Of a DNA stretch of 64,000 nucleotides, positions 10,002 through 18,613 are shown in pieces. Source of the DNA: Streptomyces shenzhenensis (GTDB lineage Bacteria > Actinomycetota > Actinomycetes > Streptomycetales > Streptomycetaceae); contig NZ_PENI01000002.1 in NCBI RefSeq assembly GCF_003688995.1, forward strand, positions 496,001 to 560,000, read 5' to 3'. The translations under genes were made by a program, and so were the position numbers. Below the pieces are notes generated by a model, which was not told where the DNA came from, searched no databases, and worked only from the letters and a program-made list of their open reading frames with translations. Position 1 is the first letter of the stretch. Each line of letters opens with the position of its first letter.

Positions 10002-10277
10002 CCCATCGCCGCCCCCGTGTTCCGCCGCCCCGCCAATTCCCGCCGCAACGGCGAGCACCCCCGACGGCGCTTCCCGGCGGTGCCGAACCCACCGATTCCC
10101 CCTCACCAACCAACCCGCAGCCGCCCCCTCTGACCAGCCCACACCCCGCCCCCCACATCCCATCGCCGCCCGCATGTTCCGCCGCCCCCCCAATTCCCGC
10201 CGCAACGGCGAGCACCCCCGACGGCGCACCCCGGCGGTGCCGAACCCACCGATTCCCCCCTCACCAACCAACCCGCA
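10002..10277. repeat. Two ~118-bp direct repeats in a C-skewed tract
   Basis: Copy 1 is 10002-10119 and copy 2 is 10159-10277, about 157 bases apart start to start and differing at only a few positions. Each runs from CCCATCGCCGCCC to CCAACCAACCCGCA. A third partial echo (CCAACCAACCCGCACAACCC) lies at 10291-10310. The whole 9980-10330 stretch is almost free of G on the plus strand. Both strands have open frames because of the bias, but there is no ribosome site and no recognisable product. The role is unknown; a recently duplicated spacer is the simplest reading. Confidence 0.8.
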
Positions 10278-10391
10278 CAACCCCCCGCCACCAACCAACC
10301 CGCACAACCCCGGCCAAGCCCCGCAGGGCACCGTCACTCACGTGGCCCCCGCCAGAACGCCCCCGCCACGCCCGCCCGTAAGGATGCGGGC

Positions 10392-10799
10392 ATGGGTATA
10401 CGCATGCTCCACCGCCGGACGGCACAGGCGTGGATCACCGCCGGGGCGGACACCGCCGCGGCCCCGTCCATGCCGCCCCCGCAGGTCCCGGCCCTCGCGG
10501 CCGACGCAAGCACCGCCCGCATCCCCACCGCCCCGGCGACCACGGTGCGCAAGGCCGTGACCGACCTCGGGCGGCGCCTCGGAGGGCACACCCCCCGCCC
10601 CGACCCGACCCCGCGCTGGCACCACTGGACCGAGCTGGCCCGCAGCTACCTCGCGCTGTTCCTCACCCTGCTCCCACGCCCGCGCCCACCCCGCACCATC
10701 ACCGTGTTCGTCGCCACCGTCACCGAGCGACCGGCCGGCTCCGCTCCGCCTCGTCCCCTCCGGAACCGGCGGGAACCGGGGCCTGACGCCACGCCCTGA
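10392..10799 (+). CDS. Small hypothetical protein
   Basis: 135-residue protein that I do not recognise. ATG 10392 has AAGGA about 6 bases upstream. Third-position G/C is very high over most of its length, which supports real coding. The protein is rich in Pro, Ala and Arg; the N-terminus is MGIRMLHRRTAQAWITAGAD, and residues ~75-95 form a short hydrophobic stretch (WTELARSYLALFLTLL). Its last 80 bases overlap the end of the convergent DUF4184 gene. It could be a small membrane-associated or DNA-associated protein; nothing specific can be said. Confidence 0.6.
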   Translation: MGIRMLHRRTAQAWITAGADTAAAPSMPPPQVPALAADASTARIPTAPATTVRKAVTDLGRRLGGHTPRPDPTPRWHHWTELARSYLALFLTLLPRPRPPRTITVFVATVTERPAGSAPPRPLRNRREPGPDATP

Positions 10800-11574
10800 C
10801 CCCCAGGGCGTACACCACGAGCCCCGGCACGAGCCCCGCGCCCGCCCCGAAGCACACCGCCGGCACCAGGTCCCAGGGCTGCGCAATGTCGCCCCAGTAC
10901 GCCCACCAGCGGGTCGCACGCTCGACCGCTCCGACCACCGCGCAGCAACCGATCACGGCACCGGCCCCCCACCGGTCCCGTACGGACAGGACCGGCACAC
11001 CCACCGGTTCGCGCGCGGGCGCCCGCCGCACCGCACACACCACGAACGCGGCGATCACGAGCGCGGCGAACGCCGAGCCGCCGTACTGCAGATACCGGTA
11101 CAGCGGCGCGCCCGCCAGATCCCGGTCCAGGACCGGGAGCAGCCGTGTGCCCCAGCGGCCCTCGTGCGTGAACGCGTCCCACACCACGTGGGTCAGCGCC
11201 CCGAGGACGGCGGAGACGTACCACCGGGCCACCGTGGCGGGCCGCACGCGCGCGCGTGGCGCCCCGCACCGCAGCAGCGCCGCGGGCCGTGCCCGGTGGG
11301 CCCGCGGCAACAGGGCCACCAGCGGCTCGCGCACCAGCAGCCACAGACCCACCAGCGCCCAGGCGGTCAGCACGTCGACGCCGAGGATGCCGCCCGGCGA
11401 GTGCGTGACCGTCCCGAACTCCATCGCACCCGGCAGGACGCTCGCCACGTAGTAGGTCATGTCGGGCGCGAAGGAGCCCGCGACGAGCACCGCGGGCACC
11501 AGCCGGCCCCGCCCGGTGCCGTCCGTGCGCACCGCGGGCAGGACGGCGGCGGCATGGCTGAGAGTGAACGGCAA
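10720..11574 (-). CDS. DUF4184 family membrane protein
   Basis: 284-residue integral membrane protein. The start is TTG 11574, preceded by AGGGGG; the family usually begins MPFTLSHAAAV as here, which supports this rare start. Family landmarks include SFAPDMTYY near residue 35, GALTHVVWDAFTHEGR near residue 130 and six or so hydrophobic segments. The conserved His/Asp positions (LSH, LTHVVWDAFTH) resemble those of metal-dependent membrane hydrolases, but the function of the family is not established. It overlaps the 3' end of the small gene at 10392 on the other strand. Confidence 0.85.
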   Translation of the reverse strand: MPFTLSHAAAVLPAVRTDGTGRGRLVPAVLVAGSFAPDMTYYVASVLPGAMEFGTVTHSPGGILGVDVLTAWALVGLWLLVREPLVALLPRAHRARPAALLRCGAPRARVRPATVARWYVSAVLGALTHVVWDAFTHEGRWGTRLLPVLDRDLAGAPLYRYLQYGGSAFAALVIAAFVVCAVRRAPAREPVGVPVLSVRDRWGAGAVIGCCAVVGAVERATRWWAYWGDIAQPWDLVPAVCFGAGAGLVPGLVVYALGVRAWRQAPVPAGSGGDEAERSRPVAR

Positions 11575-11671
11575 CGAGGCCCCCTGAAGCGGTCGTCGGC
11601 TGCTGTGCCGACCCGGTGATCGCGTCCGTCAAGTATGCGGGGCCTCGGTCACCGCAACGGCATATGGCCAA

Positions 11672-11840
11672 CCGGTGAAAACCGGGCTGCAACGGGTGCC
11701 CGAGCAAAGAAAGTTGCCGTAGGGTCACCCGGGGCGCCGCCCGGTGACGCAGGGCCGAAGGGATCACCGTGCGTGCCCGTAGGGCACAACAGGGCAACCA
11801 CTGCTCCGGGTCAACCGTCACAACAGAGCGAGCAGGCAGT
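11672..11840 (+). promoter_or_regulatory. Highly structured 5' leader of the lytic transglycosylase gene
   Basis: Several perfect stems lie in order. CCGGT-GAAA-ACCGG (11672-11685) has a GNRA tetraloop. CGGGC/GCCCG pairs 11683-11687 with 11698-11702. An outer helix GTTGCC (11713-11718)/GGCAAC (11793-11798) encloses GTCACC/GGTGAC (11724-11748) and GTGCCC-GTA-GGGCAC (11773-11787). ACTGCTC/GAGCAG-GCAGT follows (11799-11840). Cell-wall hydrolase genes of actinobacteria often have c-di-AMP riboswitches, but the core of that class is not visible here. This may be a different riboswitch or attenuator; that is inference from base pairing only. Confidence 0.5.
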
Positions 11841-11880
11841 CGGAGACGGGCGCTGGGGCGTCCAGGGGAGGGTTCACTCT

Positions 11881-13578
11881 ATGGCGGCGCATTTCGGCAG
11901 GAGGCTGCGCAAGGGAGCGGCGACGACCGCGGCGGCCGCCGCGGCGGTCGCGGCCCTCTCGGCGTCCCAGGCTCCGGGCGTGACGACCGACCCCGACAAG
12001 CCGGCCGCCACCGGCACCAGCGCCTCCGCTCCGGAGGACGGTGCCGAGCAGAACGCCACCGGCAATTCGCCGTACTACACGGACCTGCCGCCCCTCAACA
12101 GCCCCAGTCCCAGCCCCTCGTCGACCGCCGGCACCTCGGTCACCCAGGGCGATGCCGAGGCGGGCATACCGGCCACCGTGCTGGACGCGTACAAGAGGGC
12201 CGAGGCGGAGCTGCGCTCCGCCAAGCCGGGCTGCAACCTGCCCTGGGAACTCCTCGCCGCCATCGGCAAGGTCGAATCCGGCCAGGCCCGGGGCGGCCGG
12301 GTCGACGCGAACGGCGACACTCTGAGCCCGATCCTCGGCCCGCAGCTCGACGGCAACGGCTTCGCGCTCATCAGGGACACCGACAACGGCGCGTACGACG
12401 GCAACAGCCTCTACGACCAGGCCGTCGGCCCCATGCAGTTCATTCCGTCCACCTGGGCCTGGGCGGGCCGCGACGGCAACGGCGACGGCAAGAAGGACCC
12501 CAACAACATCTACGACGCCGCGCTCGCGGCCGGCCACTACCTGTGCCGCTACGGCTGGGACCTGTCGGTGCAGGCCGACCTCGACAAGGCGATCCTCAGC
12601 TACAACAACTCGCAGGACTACCTCAACACCGTCCTGTCGTGGCTGGAGTACTACCGCAAGGGCACCCACTCGATCCCGGACGGCACCGGCCGGCTGCCCA
12701 GCAGCCGCAGCGACGAACCCGGCCGCACCAGCCCCTCCCCGTCGCCCGAGAAGCCCGGCGGGTCCACGCCGAAGCCGGAGCAGCCGAACAACACCCCGAA
12801 GCCCAACGAGCCGTCCCCGCCGAGCACGCCGTCCCCGCCGGCCACGCCCACCGACACGGTGGACCACCTGGCCGACGCCGGCACCGCCAAGCTCTCCGCG
12901 ATGGCCGGCGACACCTTCGCCAAGAAGATCAGCACGCGCGCCGAGACCAAGGCCGGCAAGTCCGTCGGCAAGGTCCGCGTCCGGTTCACGCTGATCGGGG
13001 ACACCGACGCCACCTTCGCCGGCGGCGAGAGCGTCGCCACGGTCGCCACCGACAGCAGCGGCGTGGCCGTCGCGCCGGCGCTGAAGGCGGGCCAGAAGAC
13101 CGGCGACTTCACCGTCCGGGCCACCGTCGTGGGCCGCCCCGCGGTCAAGGGCCTCGACTACGCGGCGACGGTCACCGCGCGCGCCGCCGACGCCCTCGCC
13201 CGCACCGGCGAGGCCCCGCTGACGTGCACGGCGGGCGGCGAGTTCGCCGACCAGGTCACCGTGCAGGCCACGTACCAGGGCGCGGTCGCGGACGGCGTCG
13301 CGGCCACCGCGACCCTGGTCAAGTCGGCGGACGACACCACCGTCAACGACAAGGGCCCCTACTTCAAGGACGCCGACGGCACCGCGGTGCGCACCCTGAC
13401 CGACCTGGTGACCGACGCGAACGGCCGGATCACGCTGCCCACGCTGTACGCGGACGACACCGAGGGCACGTTCCTGCTCCGCATCGTCACCACCGGCGGC
13501 GCGACGCTGACCGTCGAACTGACGGTGACCGCGGCCGCCACCCCGTCCCCGTCGCCGACCGCCTCCGCGACGTCGTAA
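11881..13578 (+). CDS. Secreted lytic transglycosylase with C-terminal beta-rich domains
   Basis: 565-residue exported peptidoglycan-cleaving enzyme. ATG 11881 has GGAGGG 8 bases upstream. The N-terminus is a signal-type Ala-rich segment after RRLRKG, followed by a Ser/Pro linker. The transglycosylase domain spans ~100-260: PWELLAAIGKVESG carries the catalytic Glu, and QAVGPMQFIPSTWAWAG and AALAAGHYLCRYG complete the SLT/MltB-like fold. A long Pro/Ser/Lys linker (~270-320) leads to two repeated ~90-residue Ig-like or invasin-like modules ending in a Pro/Ser tail. The protein probably acts in the cell wall during growth or sporulation. The folded leader upstream suggests post-transcriptional control. 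Confidence 0.9.
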   Translation: MAAHFGRRLRKGAATTAAAAAAVAALSASQAPGVTTDPDKPAATGTSASAPEDGAEQNATGNSPYYTDLPPLNSPSPSPSSTAGTSVTQGDAEAGIPATVLDAYKRAEAELRSAKPGCNLPWELLAAIGKVESGQARGGRVDANGDTLSPILGPQLDGNGFALIRDTDNGAYDGNSLYDQAVGPMQFIPSTWAWAGRDGNGDGKKDPNNIYDAALAAGHYLCRYGWDLSVQADLDKAILSYNNSQDYLNTVLSWLEYYRKGTHSIPDGTGRLPSSRSDEPGRTSPSPSPEKPGGSTPKPEQPNNTPKPNEPSPPSTPSPPATPTDTVDHLADAGTAKLSAMAGDTFAKKISTRAETKAGKSVGKVRVRFTLIGDTDATFAGGESVATVATDSSGVAVAPALKAGQKTGDFTVRATVVGRPAVKGLDYAATVTARAADALARTGEAPLTCTAGGEFADQVTVQATYQGAVADGVAATATLVKSADDTTVNDKGPYFKDADGTAVRTLTDLVTDANGRITLPTLYADDTEGTFLLRIVTTGGATLTVELTVTAAATPSPSPTASATS

Positions 13579-13602
13579 CGGCCGTCGGCACACCGCTCCC
13601 CG

Positions 13603-13639
13603 CGAGGGCGCCCTCCGCATCCGCGGACGGGCGCCCTCG
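13603..13639 (+). terminator. Terminator of the lytic transglycosylase gene
   Basis: CGAGGGCGCCC (13603-13613) pairs perfectly with GGGCGCCCTCG (13629-13639). It starts 25 bases after the stop codon and before the next small gene. Confidence 0.85.
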
Positions 13640-13750
13640 TCCGTGTGCGACGTGTTCTCATCTCGCCCTCCCGTTGCTACCGTGCCGGACCTGACGCACC
13701 ATCAGCTCGCGGCTGCGTCCGACTGTTCCGACCGTCCGGGGAGGCTCCGC

Positions 13751-13885
13751 ATGCGCGCCCTGATCGCCGCCGCGACCGGTCTCGCCGTCGCGCTCGCCCT
13801 GGTCCTCGCCATCACCGCCATGGGCCTGCCGGACGGCAGGACCTCCCCGAAGCCGCTGCTGACGACCGTGCCCGCACACCCCTGA
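13751..13885 (+). CDS. 44-residue small membrane or secreted peptide (SPW_0924-like)
   Basis: Short gene starting at ATG 13751 behind GGGGAGG. The product begins MRALIAAATGLAVALALVLA and continues with a short tail ending KPLLTTVPAHP. The first ~26 residues form one hydrophobic segment, either a signal peptide or a membrane anchor. It ends 26 bases before the DUF3068 gene and is probably co-transcribed with it. From memory, NCBI has a family of about this size next to DUF3068 genes in Streptomyces (SPW_0924 family); that name should be treated as likely, not certain. Function unknown. Confidence 0.7.
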   Translation: MRALIAAATGLAVALALVLAITAMGLPDGRTSPKPLLTTVPAHP

Positions 13886-13911
13886 CCGTCCCGCCCGGGA
13901 GGGAGGCCGAG

Positions 13912-14904
13912 ATGCGCCGCAAGGCCGGCCTGGTCCTGCTCGCCCTCGCCGTGTTCTTCGCGGCGCTGTCCCCGCTGCTGCGCTGGTACGCCTTCCCGCG
14001 CCTGGCCAAGGTCCCGCCGAACCAGTACCAGGACATGGTCCTGGAGGCGAAGGGCGCCACCCTCCTCGACTACGGCACGATGCAGGCGCGGAAGGTCTCC
14101 AAGGTCACCATCGTGCAGACCCTCAAGGGCAATGTGGAAGCCTCGAAGAAGGTCGAGCGGACGGCGGGCCGGGACGTGGTCGTCTGGGACGGCCTGTCCT
14201 ATGTGCAGGGCCCCGACGGCAAGACGGTCTCCGAGATCCCCGAGCGCTACATCTTCGACGCGCACTCCCAGGAACCCGTCCACGCCACGGGCGAGATGGT
14301 CGACGGCGACCCGGTCCGACGGGACGGCATCGAGTTCAAGTGGCCCTTCCTCACCGAGAAGCGGGACTACGAGTACTTCGACGCGCAGGCCCGCGCCACC
14401 AGCCCCATCCGCTACCAGGGCACCCAGAACTTCCGCGGCCTGACCGTCTACTACTTCGAACAGACCGTCCCCTGGACCAAGGTCCCCTTCCCCAAGTCCC
14501 TGCCCGTCGAGGGCATCACCCCCGAGTCGGTCGCCAAGACCGGCACGACCCGCTGGTACACCACGGTCCGCAAGTTCTGGGTCGAGCCCGTCACCGGGGC
14601 GCCCGTCTACGGCGAGGAGATCCACAAGGAGGAACTGCGCGGCGGCACCCTGCTCGGCGGCCGGGACCGGGTGACGGCGTTCGCCGGCCACGTGAAGATG
14701 CGCGAGGACTACATCGAGCACACCGTGTCCCTGGTCAAGCAGAACCGGACCGTCGTCCTCCTGCTGACGTCCTACCTGCCCTGGGGATTCCTGTCCCTCG
14801 GCATCCTGCTGCTGGTCCTCTCCCTCTACCTGGAGGCACGCGATCGCCGGCCGGGCCGATCCGCGCCCGCGAACGCGGCCGAACCGGAGCCCGTCAGCGC
14901 CTGA
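13912..14904 (+). CDS. DUF3068 domain membrane protein
   Basis: 330-residue protein with one N-terminal membrane segment (LVLLALAVFFAALSPLLRWY) and one near the C-terminus (PWGFLSLGILLLVLSLYLEA). In between lies a large outside domain typical of DUF3068, whose actinobacterial members include PorA-like and envelope proteins. Start ATG 13912 follows GGGAGG. Conserved-looking stretches are DGLSYVQGPDGKTVSEIPER and GLTVYYFEQTVPWTKVPFP. It follows the 44-aa peptide gene in one likely operon. Biochemical role is not known to me. Confidence 0.85.
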   Translation: MRRKAGLVLLALAVFFAALSPLLRWYAFPRLAKVPPNQYQDMVLEAKGATLLDYGTMQARKVSKVTIVQTLKGNVEASKKVERTAGRDVVVWDGLSYVQGPDGKTVSEIPERYIFDAHSQEPVHATGEMVDGDPVRRDGIEFKWPFLTEKRDYEYFDAQARATSPIRYQGTQNFRGLTVYYFEQTVPWTKVPFPKSLPVEGITPESVAKTGTTRWYTTVRKFWVEPVTGAPVYGEEIHKEELRGGTLLGGRDRVTAFAGHVKMREDYIEHTVSLVKQNRTVVLLLTSYLPWGFLSLGILLLVLSLYLEARDRRPGRSAPANAAEPEPVSA

Positions 14905-14926
14905 ACCGGTCGGTTCCCCGGCCGGT
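14905..14926. terminator. Hairpin between convergent DUF3068 and hrpB genes
   Basis: ACCGGTCGG (14905-14913) pairs with CCGGCCGGT (14918-14926) with one G-T pair, around a TTCC loop. It lies exactly between the two convergent stops, so it can serve both strands. Confidence 0.6.
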
Positions 14927-17574
14927 CAGCGCCGGAGCCGGGCATTGGTGTGCCGGGTCGGCTCGGCCGTGGCCGGGTCCTCGGGCCACGGATGCTTCGG
15001 ATACCGCCCGCGCAGCTCCGCCCGCACACCCCGGTAGCCGTCCTGCCAGAACGAGGCCAGGTCGGCGGTGACCGCGGCGGGCCGCCCGGCGGGGGAGAGC
15101 AGGTGCACGAGCAGCGGCACTCCCGCGACGGCCGGCGACTCGTGCAGCCCGAACATCTCCTGCAGCTTCACCGCGAGGACGGGCTGTTCGGGATCGCCGT
15201 AGTCGATCCGGATCCGGGACCCGCTCGGCACGGCGATCCGTTCCGGGGCCAGTTCGTCGAGGTGCGCGGCCGTCCCGTCCGCCCACGGCAGCAGCCGTGC
15301 CAGCGCCTGCCCGGCGTCGAGCCGCGCGAGGTCGGCCCGGCGCCGGGCCCGCCCCAGCTCCGGCTCCAGCCACTCGTCCACGCGCGCGTGGAGCGCGTCG
15401 TCCGACACGTCCGGCCAGGGCTCACCGAGGTGCAGCCGCAGAAAGGCCAGCCGCTGCCGCAGCACGCCCGCCTCAGCGGACCACCGCAGCAGCCCGAACC
15501 CCTCCTGCCGCAGCCCCGCCAGCAGCGCCCCGCGCACCAGGGCGGGCGCGGCGTCCGGCAGGGGCCGCACGGCCAGCTCGACGGCGCCCAGCCGCTCGAC
15601 CCTGCGCGCCACGACATCGCCGTCGCCCCAGTGCACCTCGTCCCGCCCGTCGAGCAGCGCCCCGCCCGCGAGCCGGGCCACGTCCTCGTCCACGACGGCC
15701 CCGAGCCGCACGCGCGCGTGGCCCTTGCCCACGGGGCGGTCGGCGGCGGCGACGGCGAGCCACTCGCAGCCGCGCAGCGCCGAGCCCTCCGCGGCCTCGG
15801 CCCGCGTCCCCGACACCATCAGCCACGACCCGCCGGCCCACCTCCCCACCCGCTCGGGAAACGCGAGAGCGGCGACGACCCCCGCGGCCCGGTCCGCACC
15901 GGAGCCCGCCGCACCGGAGCCCGCCGCACCGGAGCCCGCCGCACCGGAGCCCGCCGCACCGGAGCCCGCCGCACCGGAGCCTGCCGGGCCGCCGCCCGTC
16001 CCGGCCGGCGGCGACGCCACCGACGGGCCGGCCGCCGCCTCCCCGTGCGCCGGGAGGCCGGACCCGGCGGCGACGGCCCGCAGCCGTCGCACCTCCGCCC
16101 GCCACCGCCCCGCGTAGGCGTCACCCCCGCGCGTAGCGGTCCGCACCGCGGCCGCGAGATCGTCGCCGTACGTCCGCGGCGCCTCCTCGCTCAGCAGCGC
16201 GACCACCTCCGCCGCCCGCTCCACGCCCACCAGCGGCGCCGCGTCGAGCAGCGCCCGCCCCAGCCGGGGGTGCAGCCCCAGCCGGGCCAGCCGCAGCCCC
16301 CGCGGCGTCGCCCGGCCCGCCGGGTCCACCGCGCCGATCGCCGTCAGCACCTCGCGCGCCGCCGCCATCGCCCCGCCCGGCGGGGGATCCAGCAGCGCGA
16401 GACCGGAGGCGTCCGGATCGCCCCAGCAGGCCGCCTGAAGGGCGAACGCCGTCAGGTCGGCCACCTTGATCTCCGGCGCCGGGAAACGCGGCAGCCGCGC
16501 GTCCTCGGCCTCCGCCCAGCACCGGTACACCGTGCCCGGCGCCTCGCGCCCGGCACGGCCCGCCCGCTGCCGCCCCGCCGCCTGCGACGCCCGTACCGTC
16601 GTCAGCGCGCTCAACCCGCGCGCGTGGTCCACCCGCGGCTCCCGCGCGAGCCCCGAGTCGACCACCACCCGCACCCCGGGAACCGTCAGCGAGGACTCCG
16701 CGACGGACGTGGTCAGCACCACCCGGCGGCGCTCCCCGGGCGCCAGGACCGCGTCCTGCACCGCCGCCGGCGCCCGCCCGTGCACCTGGAGCACCTCGAC
16801 GTCACCGAGGTCGCGCGGATCCCCCAGCTGCCCGGCGACCCGGGCGATCTCGCCGACACCCGGCAGGAAGCACAGCACGTCCCCCGAGCGCTCGGCCAGC
16901 GCCCGCCGCACCACCGACGCCACGTGCGCCGTCAGCGCCGGATCGACCCACAGGCCGTGCGGCGGCCGCACGGGACGCGCCGGGGGCGCCCACACCACCT
17001 CGACCTCGTACGCGGCACCCCGCGCCTCGACCACCGGCGCCCCGCCCAGCAGCCGCGCCCACCCCTGCGCGTCCGTGGTCGCCGACGCCGCCACCAGCCG
17101 CAGCTCCGGCCGCAGCGTCTCGCGCACGTCCCACAGGAACGCCGCCGCCGTGTCCGCGTCCAGATGCCGCTCGTGGCATTCGTCGAGCACGACGACATCG
17201 ACACCGGCCGACTCCTGGTCCCGCTGGAGCCGTTGCAGCAGCACACCGGTCGTGACCACCTCCACGCGCGCGTGGCGCCCCACGACCCGCTCGCCGCGCA
17301 CCGTGTAGCCGACGGAGCGCCCGACCTCCTCGCCCAGCAGCCACGCCATCCGGCGGGCCGCCGCGCGCGCCGCGATCCGCCGCGGCTCGGCCACGACCAC
17401 CCGCCGCGCCGGACCCTCGCCCAGCAACCCGGCCAGCGCGAGCGGCACCAGCGTGGTCTTGCCGGTGCCGGGCGGCGCCACCAGGACGGCGGTGCCGTGC
17501 CCCGCCAGGGCGTCGTCCAGCGCGGGCAGGGCAGCACGTACGGGCAGGGCGGCCAGGGCGTCGTAACGGATCAC
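14926..17574 (-). CDS. hrpB: ATP-dependent RNA helicase HrpB
   Basis: DEAH-box helicase, 882 residues, longer than most HrpB proteins because of an inserted repeat. GTG 17574 is the start; a -10-like GACACT lies six bases upstream, so a leaderless transcript is likely. Walker A is APPGTGKTTLVPLAL (~34), the DEAH-type box is DECHERH (~128), and later helicase motifs include LTTSVAESSLTVPGV and AGRQRAGRAGR. The HrpB C-terminal domain ends with GYRGVRAELRGRYPKHPWPED. Residues ~530-560 are a GAAGS repeat with no counterpart in the family. The cellular role in bacteria is poorly defined. Confidence 0.95.
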   Translation of the reverse strand: MIRYDALAALPVRAALPALDDALAGHGTAVLVAPPGTGKTTLVPLALAGLLGEGPARRVVVAEPRRIAARAAARRMAWLLGEEVGRSVGYTVRGERVVGRHARVEVVTTGVLLQRLQRDQESAGVDVVVLDECHERHLDADTAAAFLWDVRETLRPELRLVAASATTDAQGWARLLGGAPVVEARGAAYEVEVVWAPPARPVRPPHGLWVDPALTAHVASVVRRALAERSGDVLCFLPGVGEIARVAGQLGDPRDLGDVEVLQVHGRAPAAVQDAVLAPGERRRVVLTTSVAESSLTVPGVRVVVDSGLAREPRVDHARGLSALTTVRASQAAGRQRAGRAGREAPGTVYRCWAEAEDARLPRFPAPEIKVADLTAFALQAACWGDPDASGLALLDPPPGGAMAAAREVLTAIGAVDPAGRATPRGLRLARLGLHPRLGRALLDAAPLVGVERAAEVVALLSEEAPRTYGDDLAAAVRTATRGGDAYAGRWRAEVRRLRAVAAGSGLPAHGEAAAGPSVASPPAGTGGGPAGSGAAGSGAAGSGAAGSGAAGSGAAGSGADRAAGVVAALAFPERVGRWAGGSWLMVSGTRAEAAEGSALRGCEWLAVAAADRPVGKGHARVRLGAVVDEDVARLAGGALLDGRDEVHWGDGDVVARRVERLGAVELAVRPLPDAAPALVRGALLAGLRQEGFGLLRWSAEAGVLRQRLAFLRLHLGEPWPDVSDDALHARVDEWLEPELGRARRRADLARLDAGQALARLLPWADGTAAHLDELAPERIAVPSGSRIRIDYGDPEQPVLAVKLQEMFGLHESPAVAGVPLLVHLLSPAGRPAAVTADLASFWQDGYRGVRAELRGRYPKHPWPEDPATAEPTRHTNARLRR
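15896..15985 (-). repeat. Six 15-bp tandem repeats inside hrpB
   Basis: Unit GCACCGGAGCCCGCC on the plus strand occurs six times without interruption; only the last copy has one change (CCTGCC). On the coding strand it encodes (GAAGS)n, keeping the frame. It falls in a low-complexity linker between helicase and C-terminal domains. The near identity points to recent slippage expansion. Confidence 0.95.
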
Positions 17575-17623
17575 GCCCCCAGTGTCGTACGCCCGCGGAA
17601 CCGCCCCCCACGCGCGCGTGCGT

Positions 17624-18481
17624 TCAGTCCCGCTCGCAGACGAAGATCGCCGTCCCCGGGACGAGGGCGCCCCGCAGCGGGGACCAGCCGCCCCACTCGG
17701 CCGTGTTCCACGCCGGCCACTCCGGCTCGATCAGGTCCACCAGCCGGAAACCGGAGGAGACGATGTCCCGGACCCGGTCGCCGACCGTCCTGTGGTGCTC
17801 GACGTACACCGCCCGGCCCTCCTCGTCCTGCTCGACGTAGGGCGTGCGGTCGAAGTACGACGACGACACCGTCAGCCCCTCCGGCCCCGGCTCGTCGGGG
17901 AACGCCCAGCGGATCGGGTGCGTGACGGAGAAGACGAACCGGCCGCCCGGGCGCAGCACCCGGCGCACCTCCCGCAGCACCAGCCGCGGGTCCGCCACGA
18001 ACGGCAGCGCCCCGTACGCCGAGCACGCCAGGTCGAAGGAGGCGTCCGCGAACGGCAGTGCGGCGGCGTCGGCGCACACCAGGGGAAACGATCCACCGAT
18101 GCGCAGCGCGTGCTGCAGCTGGCGGTGCGAGAGATCCAGGGCCACCGGACGCGCGCCCTGCGCGGCGAGCCAGCGCGCGCACTGCGCCGCGCCCGCGCCG
18201 ATCTCCAGGACGGCCGCGCCCTTCAGCTCCTCGGGCGGGCCGAGCAGTTCGGCCTCCACCTCGTCGAGGCCCTCGGGACCCCACACGAAACGGTCGTCCC
18301 CGAGGAACGTGCCGTGCTCCACCTGGTATTCGTCCGCGTTCCTGTCCCACCAGCCGCGGTTGGCGCGGGCGCTCTCCGCGACACCGGCGACACGCCGCGT
18401 GGCCTCCGGCTCGGACGCTTCGGGCTCTTGGATGATCGGCTCCCTCGTCGTACTGTTCCCTGCAACCTTCGGGCGTGGCAC
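17624..18481 (-). CDS. Class I SAM-dependent methyltransferase
   Basis: 285 residues from GTG 18481; a start further in is possible because the first ~35 residues are poorly ordered. Motif I is AVLEIGAGAAQCARWLAAQG (~90), followed by VALDLSHRQ, then CADAAALPFADASFDLACS and the LREVRRVLRPGGRFVFSVTHP signature of the Methyltransf_11 group. The N-terminal WWDRNADEYQVEHG stretch is typical of a small-molecule methyltransferase subfamily common next to rpsA in Streptomyces. Substrate unknown. Confidence 0.85.
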   Translation of the reverse strand: MPRPKVAGNSTTREPIIQEPEASEPEATRRVAGVAESARANRGWWDRNADEYQVEHGTFLGDDRFVWGPEGLDEVEAELLGPPEELKGAAVLEIGAGAAQCARWLAAQGARPVALDLSHRQLQHALRIGGSFPLVCADAAALPFADASFDLACSAYGALPFVADPRLVLREVRRVLRPGGRFVFSVTHPIRWAFPDEPGPEGLTVSSSYFDRTPYVEQDEEGRAVYVEHHRTVGDRVRDIVSSGFRLVDLIEPEWPAWNTAEWGGWSPLRGALVPGTAIFVCERD

Positions 18482-18584
18482 GGAAGGCGTGTCACGAAAG
18501 GGGCCCCGCGGACCGGCGTGGCCTGGCGAGACGGTTCTTGTGCCGGGTATGCGGCGATCCGCCCCGGCTGTGCGCCTTCGTGCA

Positions 18585-18613
18585 TTGACCCTGTCCGGCT
18601 GCCCCCGTATGCT
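18585..18613 (+). promoter_or_regulatory. Vegetative promoter and long leader of rpsA
   Basis: TTGACC (18585-18590), exactly 17 bases, then TATGCT (18608-18613). This is close to the principal-sigma (HrdB) consensus and is the clearest such promoter I see in the window. Transcription would start near 18620, giving a leader of about 190 bases before ATG 18814. The leader contains the stem CCTCG-GTTGT-CGAGG and a second TAGGCT box near 18726. A long leader fits known autoregulation of S1 synthesis in other bacteria. Confidence 0.85.

Noticed and set aside
9937..10560. A 207-codon frame over the C-rich repeats
   Set aside because: The product is Pro/Arg low complexity, no ribosome site is seen, and the repeat copies are conserved as DNA rather than as codons.
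11672..11880. c-di-AMP (ydaO-type) riboswitch before the lytic transglycosylase gene
   Set aside because: The class is common in this position, but I cannot find its conserved GGGTGAAT-like core or matching 3' segment. Only the high folding potential is supported.
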